30,595 bases of DNA, taken from contig JBBRPS010000020.1 in the NCBI GenBank assembly GCA_038227745.1, positions 1 to 30,595 on the forward strand, given 5' to 3'. Positions 24,665 to 30,595 of this stretch are shown in pieces (the first letter of the stretch is position 1; every line of letters begins with the position of its first letter). The notes under the pieces are model-generated. The model saw only the letters and a program-made list of their open reading frames with translations. It did not search any database and was not told where the DNA came from. This DNA is from DASPXY01 sp038227745 (GTDB taxonomy: Bacteria; Planctomycetota; Planctomycetia; Gemmatales; Gemmataceae). The translations under genes were made by a program, and so were the position numbers.

Positions 24665-24771
24665 CTTTGGAGTGCGGCGCTCGGCGCCGCTTTCCCTCTT
24701 TCTTTTCCGGCGTGCCAGGCCTGAAAGAGAAAAAGAAAGAGCAAAGCGGCGCCGAGCGCCGCACTCCAAAG
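24665..24771. repeat. Long hairpin: 29-bp plus 11-bp inverted repeat
   Basis: The arm 24665-24693 pairs perfectly with 24743-24771; after a small bulge, CTCTTTCTTTT (24696-24706) pairs with 24731-24741, leaving a loop of about 24 bases. The outer arm contains the palindrome GCGGCGC-TCG-GCGCCGC. Total stem is about 40 bp, the longest in the window. It sits between the cytochrome and FG-GAP lipoprotein genes. I see no direct repeats of a target site around it and no open reading frame inside. Confidence 0.85.
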
Positions 24772-24818
24772 ACCCCCAACCTACTTGATCCTATTGACCG
24801 ATTGTGGAGTGCATAGAG

Positions 24819-26699
24819 ATGAATCGAACGAACTTCCCCGCCTGTTCCTGGCTGGCGCGTCTCACCGCGCCGGCCGGAGTGGCCCTCGCGCTGGGCCTCG
24901 CCGTCCTGCTCAGCGGCTGCACCAAGGGACAGGACGAGGGCAAGGGCGACGTCGAGGTCCGCGGCGCCAGCGAACGCCGGGCCAGCGACGTCCCGCTCCC
25001 GAAAGTCCATTTCAAGGACGTCACGGCCCAGGCCGGCATCCGCTTCCGTCACACCAACGGCGCCTTCGGCAAGAAGCTGCTGCCCGAGACGATGGGCTCG
25101 GGCGTCGCCTTCCTCGACTTCGACAAAGACGGCAAGCCGGACCTGCTGTTCGTCAACTCGCGCAACTGGCCGGGCCACGCGGACAAGAACAATCCCACCC
25201 CGACCCTCGCGCTCTACCGCAACCTGGGCAACGGCAAGTTCGAGGACGTGACCGCGGCGTCCGGCCTGGGCGTCACCCTGTACGGCATGGGCGTGACCGT
25301 CGGCGACTTCGACAACGACGGCTGGCCCGACCTCTACGTCACCGCGCTGGGCGGAGGCCGGCTGTTCCGCAACGTCCCCGCCGATCCCGCCGACCCGAAG
25401 AAGGGCCGCAAGTTCGTGGACGTCACCGCGGGCGCGGGCGACCTGGCCCGCTCCGACTGGCCGACCGGCGGCGACTTCCTGGCCGGCGAGCAGCCGATCG
25501 CCTGGCCGACCTCGTGCGCCTTCCTCGACTACGACAACGACGGCAAACTCGACCTGTTCGTCTGCCATTACGTCGCCTGGTCGCCGCGCCTCGACCTGGT
25601 GCAGGGCTTCACGCTAACGGGGGAGGACCGGGCGTACGGGCCGCCGAAGGCGTTCAAGGGCACGCACTGCGCCCTGTACCGCAACCTGGGCAACGGCAAG
25701 TTCGAGGACGTCAGCGCCAGGGCCGGCATCCACGTGACGGGCGAGCGCGGCGAGGCGGTCGGCAAGAGCCTCGGCGTCGCGGTGTGCGACGTGGACGGCG
25801 ACGGCTGGCCGGACATCGTCGTGGCCAACGACACGGTCCGCAACTTCTTCTTCCACAACCGGGGCGACGGCACCTTCGAGGAGCGCGGCCAGAAGGCGGG
25901 CGTCGCCTACGCGGACGGCAATGCCCGCGGCGCCATGGGCATCGACTGGGGAGAGTACCGCCCCGGCCGTCGGGGCATCGTCATCGGCAACTTCGCCAAC
26001 GAGCCGAACACCCTCTTCCGCCTCGACCAGTCCGTCGGCCTGCTGTTCTCCGACGTGGCCCTGAGCGAGGGCCTGGCCGGCCCGAGCCGTATCGTGCTCA
26101 AGTTCGGCCTGTTCTTCTTCGATTTCGACCTCGACGGCCTGCTCGACCTGCTGACGTGCAACGGCCACCTGGAGCCGAACATCCACACGGTGCAGGCGGG
26201 GCAGACCTACCGCCAGCCGGCGCAGCTCTACTGGAACACGGGCGGCAAGCGGACGTTCGAGCCGATGACGGCGAAGGAGACGGGGCCGGACCTGTTCGCG
26301 CCGATCGTGGGCCGCGGCTGCGCCTACGCCGACATCGACGGCGACGGCTACCTCGACGTGGTGCTGACGGACAACGGCGGCGCGGCGCGGCTGCTGCGGA
26401 ACGAGGGCGGCACGGGCAACCACTGGCTGCGGTTGACGCTGGAGGGCGACGGCAAGCGCAGCAACCGCAGCGCCATTGGGGCGCGGGTGCGGGTGACGGC
26501 AGGCGGCAAGGTGCTGGAGCGCGAGGTGACGAGCGCCCGCGGCTACCTGAGCCAGAGCGAGCTGACGCTGACGTTCGGCCTCGGCAAGGCGGCGCGCGTG
26601 GATCGCGTCGAGATCGTCTGGCCGGGGCGCGACCGCAACGCGCAGGTGGTGACGGGCCTGACGGTGGACCGCGAACACCACGTCCGGCAGTCGCCGTGA
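24819..26699 (+). CDS. FG-GAP/ASPIC_UnbV (CRTAC1-family) lipoprotein
   Basis: A 626-residue surface or periplasmic lipoprotein. The signal sequence ends in LLSGC with Cys34 as the lipid site. FG-GAP/VCBS propeller repeats follow with Ca-binding loops DFDKDGKPD (100-108) and DFDNDGWPD (163-171), then DYDNDGKLD, DVDGDGWPD, DFDLDGLLD and DIDGDGYLD. The C-terminal 85 residues are an ASPIC_UnbV domain (RSNRSAIGARVRVTAGGK, then FGLGKAARVDRVEIVWPG). This is the standard CRTAC1-like layout common in planctomycetes and acidobacteria; the molecular role is unknown. ATG 24819 has GGAG at 24806-24809; GTG 24804 is an alternative. It is on the same strand as the multihaem cytochrome, separated by a long hairpin. 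Confidence 0.92.
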   Translation: MNRTNFPACSWLARLTAPAGVALALGLAVLLSGCTKGQDEGKGDVEVRGASERRASDVPLPKVHFKDVTAQAGIRFRHTNGAFGKKLLPETMGSGVAFLDFDKDGKPDLLFVNSRNWPGHADKNNPTPTLALYRNLGNGKFEDVTAASGLGVTLYGMGVTVGDFDNDGWPDLYVTALGGGRLFRNVPADPADPKKGRKFVDVTAGAGDLARSDWPTGGDFLAGEQPIAWPTSCAFLDYDNDGKLDLFVCHYVAWSPRLDLVQGFTLTGEDRAYGPPKAFKGTHCALYRNLGNGKFEDVSARAGIHVTGERGEAVGKSLGVAVCDVDGDGWPDIVVANDTVRNFFFHNRGDGTFEERGQKAGVAYADGNARGAMGIDWGEYRPGRRGIVIGNFANEPNTLFRLDQSVGLLFSDVALSEGLAGPSRIVLKFGLFFFDFDLDGLLDLLTCNGHLEPNIHTVQAGQTYRQPAQLYWNTGGKRTFEPMTAKETGPDLFAPIVGRGCAYADIDGDGYLDVVLTDNGGAARLLRNEGGTGNHWLRLTLEGDGKRSNRSAIGARVRVTAGGKVLEREVTSARGYLSQSELTLTFGLGKAARVDRVEIVWPGRDRNAQVVTGLTVDREHHVRQSP

Positions 26700-26702
26700 G
26701 CA

Positions 26703-26808
26703 GTTCGTAGCCGACTCGCTCCGCGAGTCGGGGGATTGGTGCCCCCGACTCGCGGAGCGAGTCGGCCACGAACAAACACCCGACTCGCGGAGCGAGTCGG
26801 CTACGAAC
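26703..26808. repeat. Three palindrome copies forming a two-way terminator-like element
   Basis: The core palindrome occurs at 26711-26731, 26745-26765 and 26780-26800 (9-bp arms, 3-nt loop). The outer copies with their flanks form a perfect 30-nt inverted repeat (26703-26732 with 26779-26808). It fills the gap between the convergent FG-GAP lipoprotein and BBP7 genes. Compared with the copies near 19019, the outermost stem pair is C-G instead of G-C, a compensatory change. Confidence 0.9.
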
Positions 26809-26831
26809 CGCTACCCGCCGCTGCCAAACCC

Positions 26832-28568
26832 TTAATACCGCCACTCCAGGCCAACGCTCACGCCCTGCGCCCAGAAATCCGAACTGCGGAACGGCACGAT
26901 CGGCCTCTGTCCGTTCGCGACCGGCGGGGTGCCCGGCGCGAAGAACGGCACCTGCGACACGTCGATGGTCCGGTCGATCTGGTCGCCGGGCCGCACCACG
27001 TTGCTCAGGTACAGGAAGTCGTACGCCACGAACACGCGCAGGTTGTCCGTGACCTGGTAGCCCACCTTAAGCATCACCTCCGGGGCGACGGCGAACTCGT
27101 TCCGTGTGAAGTGCCCGGAGTTGCTGCCGACCGCGAGCAGGCCCGCGCCGAACCGCGTCACCGCCCCGTTGGCCGCGGCCGTGATCGTCGTGCTGCCGTG
27201 GATGTCGATCGACTCACTCACCACGCCCAGCGCCACCTTCACCGTGCCGCCGACGTACAGCTTCCGCCAGCGGTACTCGCCCGCGACGCCGACCTGGCCG
27301 CCGTTGAACTCGTTGCGTGTGTCGAAGCGGTCCACCACCATTACACGGTCGCCCTTCAGGATCGGCGTACCCGGCACGTTCGACAGCAGCACCAGGTCCT
27401 CGCTGATGTGGACCCCCTCGCTCAGGCTGAGGTGGCGGTAGCCGCCCAGCAGATCCACGTAATAGCAGTCGCCACAGCACAGCCGCCGCCGGGCGTTCAC
27501 CTCGGCGCCCCAGAACTGCGTGGGCACATCGACGCGGATGCTGCCGGTCGATCTGATCGCCACGTTCCCCGGCATGACGGGGCTGGTGATGGGGCTGGCA
27601 GTCAGCTCACGGTCCTCCACGCCGCCCATGTTCTGGTTCACGATCGGCCGGCCCAGGACGGGGAACATCGTGCTATTCGCCGCGAAGTTCCGCGTGTTCT
27701 GGCTGAGGAAGAAGCCGCTGCTCTCGACCGCCCAGCACGGGCACTGCGCGAACCAGTAGCCCAGGGTGAAGCGCGCGCCGGGCTGGAGCTGCTGCGACAG
27801 CGTGTTGCCGCCGAACAGCACCGTCGTGTTCGGCCCGAGCACGCCTTGCTGCTCCACCGGGACCGTGCCCGGGCTCGTGGTCACCAGTGGCGGCAGGGCC
27901 TGCCCCTTCGTCCACCAGTTGAGGTACTCCACCGAGCCGTAGAACACGCCCCGGTTCGCCCAGAAGCCGTCGACCGTCTCCTCCGTGGTCGCGGTCAGCA
28001 CTTCCCCTGGCGGCGGCTCGCCGATCAGCACGTCCGGGGCCGCCGGCTGGTTGGTGAAGGCAGTCCGCTTCACTGGCCCGCCAGCCTCGGTGGCGAACCC
28101 CGAGCTGCCGTCCTGCTTCGTCTGCCCCGTGCGCGGCGCGTCCGCACCGGCGGCCTTCGGCAGAGCTTCCGGATCGACGGGGCGCAGGCGAAGCGGCTGG
28201 CCCTCGCCCTGCTTCGCCTGGGCGGGTTCGGTTGCGGCGGCCTTGCCCTTCACCGGCTCGGCCTCGACCGGCTTCGGCGCCAGGTCGGCGGGCAGGGGCA
28301 GGGGGTCGTCCGTCTTGGCGCGGACGCCGAACAGGGCAGGGGGGTCGGCGGCGGGGCGGAACGAGGCGGGCTGGACCAGGGCGGCCGCCGGGAACAGTGG
28401 CTGGGGCCGGCCGAGGGAGATGCCGCGGGGGCGGTCGAGTGGGGCAACTTCGGTCCGCTCCAGGGCCAGCGGTCGCGGTGCCGCCGCCCGCCACGCCGGC
28501 TGCTGCCCGGAAGCGCCGGCGGACCAACCGAACGACAGACACAACGCACTCACCCACAACCGTTTCAC
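26832..28568 (-). CDS. BBP7-family outer-membrane beta-barrel protein
   Basis: A 578-residue exported protein of the planctomycete BBP7 family. An N-terminal signal peptide (KRLWVSALCLSFGWSAGASGQ) is followed by a Pro/Ala-rich region to about 190. The family signature then appears: GVFYGSVEYLNWWTKGQALP, with LGYWF and ESSGFF segments. The remainder shows amphipathic strands, ending in VSVGLEWRY with a C-terminal aromatic residue, as expected for BamA-dependent barrels. CCGDCYYVDLLGGYRHL is also characteristic. GTG 28568 is chosen: AGGGAGGG lies about eight bases upstream and the signal peptide starts there. The gene stands alone, convergent with the FG-GAP lipoprotein. Its barrel may be structural or a pore; function is not established. 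Confidence 0.9.
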   Translation of the reverse strand: MKRLWVSALCLSFGWSAGASGQQPAWRAAAPRPLALERTEVAPLDRPRGISLGRPQPLFPAAALVQPASFRPAADPPALFGVRAKTDDPLPLPADLAPKPVEAEPVKGKAAATEPAQAKQGEGQPLRLRPVDPEALPKAAGADAPRTGQTKQDGSSGFATEAGGPVKRTAFTNQPAAPDVLIGEPPPGEVLTATTEETVDGFWANRGVFYGSVEYLNWWTKGQALPPLVTTSPGTVPVEQQGVLGPNTTVLFGGNTLSQQLQPGARFTLGYWFAQCPCWAVESSGFFLSQNTRNFAANSTMFPVLGRPIVNQNMGGVEDRELTASPITSPVMPGNVAIRSTGSIRVDVPTQFWGAEVNARRRLCCGDCYYVDLLGGYRHLSLSEGVHISEDLVLLSNVPGTPILKGDRVMVVDRFDTRNEFNGGQVGVAGEYRWRKLYVGGTVKVALGVVSESIDIHGSTTITAAANGAVTRFGAGLLAVGSNSGHFTRNEFAVAPEVMLKVGYQVTDNLRVFVAYDFLYLSNVVRPGDQIDRTIDVSQVPFFAPGTPPVANGQRPIVPFRSSDFWAQGVSVGLEWRY

Positions 28569-29047
28569 GGGGGTCGCCCTCCCTGGGGTAGGTAGGCCGG
28601 GGACTGTTTGGGACCTTGGGCGCGCGGACCGGCCCCGGACATAGTTCGCTATGCGGTCGGAAGGGGAACAAGGAGCTGCTGAACGCACTGGCCGCACAAA
28701 TCGTCCCTATCCCTTTCGGCAGCGGAGAACGCGGGAGCGGAGCGGTTCGGGCAACGGGGAGCATTCGCACAAGTGCGCGGCTTGATACAAACGGCACGAC
28801 GCATTCAACTGTCACAGTCCCGCGCCGGGTGGCAGCGGTCGTTCCGGCCACAACGACCGGGGCCGGCCGGCATGGGGCGGTACGGCCCGCAGGGTTCCCC
28901 CGCTTCGCCCACTCCACCCAACCCGCACGAGTTGCGCCGACGGCAAGGAAGGTACGAATTGACCTTTGCGCCGAGAGGGGACCTCGCTACTATTCCGCCG
29001 CCTTGACGCCCACTCCTGATCCGGCTTTCGGGTGAGGAGGAGGCCCA
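28569..29047. other. Divergent intergenic region between BBP7 and PEP-CTERM genes
   Basis: About 480 bases between two outward-facing genes. I see no gene or strong hairpin. A weak plus-strand promoter candidate is TTTGCG (28965-28970), 17 bases, TACTAT (28988-28993). No sigma-54 motif is present on either strand, unlike the other PEP-CTERM gene. Confidence 0.45.
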
Positions 29048-29668
29048 ATGCGGAGGAACAGAGACATGAAGAACGGAATCGTGAGGGCCAGGCACCCTCA
29101 CCCCTGGCCGCTGCTGGCCGCCCTCGGGGTGCTCTCCTGGGGCGCCGCCGTGCATGCGGAGCCGCTCGTGACTCAGTTCGGGGACGGCCCCGCGGGCTGC
29201 ACGGCGGTGACGCCGGCAAGAGACGGGCACGTCACCGGCTTCGCCGCGCCTGCCCCTGCCTCCCTGGCAAGCCTGCGCCGGATGCGGCCCGCCCGCGGCA
29301 ATCGCACCGGGCGGCACGACGGCCCCGGTCCGGCGGAAACGCTCCGGCGGCAATATGCGGTACAGGTGACCGTGGCGTTCCTGGGCCACTACAAGATGGC
29401 CGCGTTCGTGCCGCCGCCGCCGCCCCCGCCCCCCCCGCCGCCCGAGATGATCTCGGGGGACCTGCCGGAGTTCCAGATGCCCCCGATGAACCTGACGCCG
29501 CCGCCGCAGTATTACTCTTACCCGCCCTACACTCCGCCCTCCAGCCCGCCGCCGGCACCCGAGCCGGGCACGCTGATCACGGCGCTGCTCGGGGCGGGAC
29601 TGGCGGGCCTGGCCGGCTGGAGAAGGCGGCGCAAGGCCCGCAAGGAGGCCGAGGCGCCGCTACCGTGA
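29048..29668 (+). CDS. PEP-CTERM sorting-domain protein with polyproline run
   Basis: A 206-residue exported protein of unknown role. The signal peptide (PWPLLAALGVLSWGAAVHA) ends near residue 38. An Arg-rich mid-region (about 75-100) leads to an 11-proline run (about 122-132) and a second Pro/Tyr-rich stretch (about 145-170). The C-terminus is a PEP-CTERM signal: PEP at 171-173, hydrophobic LITALLGAGLAGLAGW and RRRRK. ATG 29048 follows GAGGAGGAGG (29034-29043); ATG 29066 with GGAGGA (29052-29057) is almost as good and would remove six residues. The last nine bases overlap the end of the convergent ThuA gene. Confidence 0.85.
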   Translation: MRRNRDMKNGIVRARHPHPWPLLAALGVLSWGAAVHAEPLVTQFGDGPAGCTAVTPARDGHVTGFAAPAPASLASLRRMRPARGNRTGRHDGPGPAETLRRQYAVQVTVAFLGHYKMAAFVPPPPPPPPPPPEMISGDLPEFQMPPMNLTPPPQYYSYPPYTPPSSPPPAPEPGTLITALLGAGLAGLAGWRRRRKARKEAEAPLP

Positions 29669-30490
29669 CTCCGGCAGGGTCGCGGGTATCGGCAGCCCGC
29701 TCGCCCAGTAAATCCCGTTGGCGAGGAGGCGGCGGAACGCCGGGATGCGGAAGTCGTCCGGGTGGCCGAGGGACGTGTAGAACACGCGGCCGCCGCCGGT
29801 GTGCGTGTTGGTCCACGCGACCGGCTCGGGCATCGGCCGCCCCTCGATCCGGCCCGTCATGAGCGGCATCGCCTTCTTCCCCAGCGGCGACACCTTGTAC
29901 AGCCACGAGCGGACGGCGAACTCCTCCTTCGGCACGCCCGTGAGGATCGGGTGCCCGGCCGCCGCGGGCAGCACGCGAACGAGTGTGGGCGGCGCCTTGG
30001 GGCCGTGGTTGCTGTGGTGGCCGGTGTAATGGCCGCCGATCACGTCGGGGTCGAACGACGGCCAGTCGGCGTGGCCCGGAGGCGGCTTCTTGCCCCCGGC
30101 CAGCACGAACGCATGGCTGGCGGTGCGGATGCCGACGACCGGCTTGCCGTCCGCGACGAACTTGCGGATCACATCCATCTGCGCCTTGAGCGGCGGACGC
30201 CGCCGCACGCTGAACAGGGCCACGTCCGCGGTTTTCAACACCTCGATGCCGCGCAGGTTGTTCGGCTCCTTCGGGTCGCCGAGGACGAGGCTGACCTTGA
30301 AGTCCCTGGCGAGGTGTTTGCCGGCGAACTCGGGCAGCGTCTGGTGCGTGCGGTACTCGTCTTCCGAAATCACCATTACGAGACGCGGTTTGTGTCCTTT
30401 GCCCTTCTCCTGGCGTTCCGCCGCCCCGCCGACCCACCCCAGCCCCGCGGTCACCACCAGCAGCGCCGCGACCCCCGCTGTTCTGCACAT
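29660..30490 (-). CDS. Secreted ThuA-domain protein
   Basis: A 276-residue protein with a signal peptide (MCRTAGVAALLVVTAGLGWV, cleavage near residue 24) and a ThuA (trehalose-utilisation-like) domain of class I glutamine-amidotransferase fold. Recognisable family features are LVMVISEDEYRTHQTLPEF at the start, VGIRTASHAF, VIGGHYTGHHSNHG and PVAWTNTHTGGGRVFYTSLGHPDDF near the end. ThuA proteins are very abundant in planctomycetes and are often linked to sugar metabolism, but no reaction is established for most. ATG 30490 is preceded by TGAGGG. It overlaps the PEP-CTERM gene tail to tail by nine bases (29660-29668); no terminator hairpin separates them. Confidence 0.9.
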   Translation of the reverse strand: MCRTAGVAALLVVTAGLGWVGGAAERQEKGKGHKPRLVMVISEDEYRTHQTLPEFAGKHLARDFKVSLVLGDPKEPNNLRGIEVLKTADVALFSVRRRPPLKAQMDVIRKFVADGKPVVGIRTASHAFVLAGGKKPPPGHADWPSFDPDVIGGHYTGHHSNHGPKAPPTLVRVLPAAAGHPILTGVPKEEFAVRSWLYKVSPLGKKAMPLMTGRIEGRPMPEPVAWTNTHTGGGRVFYTSLGHPDDFRIPAFRRLLANGIYWASGLPIPATLPESR

Positions 30491-30595
30491 CGCCGTGCCC
30501 TCACGCGCTCCCCGGCCGGCGAATTGACTTCCGGCCGAAAAACGGAACAATGACCCTGGCCGGTTCCCACGCAAACAGGCGAACGGCCGGCGTAA

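Noticed and set aside
24665..24771. Insertion sequence remnant
   Set aside because: No transposase fragment and no target-site duplication could be seen, so only an inverted repeat is reported.
22605..25568. Long minus-strand frames opposite the cytochrome and lipoprotein genes
   Set aside because: Antisense shadows of high-GC coding DNA; no ribosome-binding sites or motifs, and the plus strand has CXXCH sites and lipoprotein features.
26703..26808. CRISPR-like array of three similar repeats
   Set aside because: The spacing is irregular (34 and 35 bases start to start, with 13-14 base gaps), orientation is mixed and each unit is a hairpin; no cas genes are near.
27421..27500. Cysteine cluster CCGDC in the BBP7 protein as a haem site
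   Set aside because: There is no CXXCH pattern, and the segment is a usual BBP7 feature.
28569..29047. A sigma-54 promoter before the second PEP-CTERM gene
   Set aside because: No TGGCAC-N5-TTGC match was found on the plus strand here, so shared RpoN control of both PEP-CTERM genes is not supported.

Overview
This is high-GC DNA that almost certainly comes from a planctomycete, most likely Gemmataceae or a relative. The evidence is the gene content: a BBP7-type outer-membrane protein, two PEP-CTERM sorting-signal proteins, two FG-GAP/ASPIC_UnbV (CRTAC1-like) proteins, a very large TPR protein, a ThuA-domain protein and a membrane multihaem cytochrome c. Taxonomy is inferred from protein families only. 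I saw no rRNA, tRNA, CRISPR array, transposase or phage gene.

Left part (1-9928): a surface-polysaccharide and cell-surface block. A sugar-nucleotide epimerase on the minus strand diverges from a plus-strand run of polysaccharide deacetylase, family 2 glycosyltransferase and BioF2/CelD-like acyltransferase. An intrinsic terminator follows. Next is a textbook -24/-12 (sigma-54) promoter in front of a 595-residue PEP-CTERM protein with a 21-glutamine run. After a second strong terminator comes a membrane-anchored TPR protein of about 1100 residues. This resembles exopolysaccharide/exosortase loci, but no exosortase gene lies in the window.

Middle (9929-15317): a solitary Phd/YefM-type antitoxin with no toxin beside it, uvrA on the minus strand, and a lipoprotein carrying a C-terminal TlpA-like thioredoxin domain.

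Right-middle (15318-26831): a minus-strand pair (nitrilase-superfamily hydrolase, then a 1225-residue TPR/FG-GAP/ASPIC protein) diverges from a plus-strand set: a small secreted Pro/Cys-rich protein, a 1207-residue protein joining membrane helices, five CXXCH haem sites and TPRs, and an FG-GAP/ASPIC lipoprotein. The set may be a periplasmic or surface redox module; that is inference.

Right end (26832-30595): a BBP7 outer-membrane protein (minus), a short PEP-CTERM protein with a polyproline run (plus) and a secreted ThuA-domain protein (minus).

The most striking non-coding signal is a set of intergenic inverted repeats. Several are built from small palindromes with 3-4 nt loops, placed at gene ends and convergent junctions (3010, 15233, 18988-19165, 20890, 24665, 26703). 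One copy sits inside a 61-bp tandem duplication that has doubled the ribosome-binding site and start codon of the large FG-GAP/ASPIC gene, out of frame.
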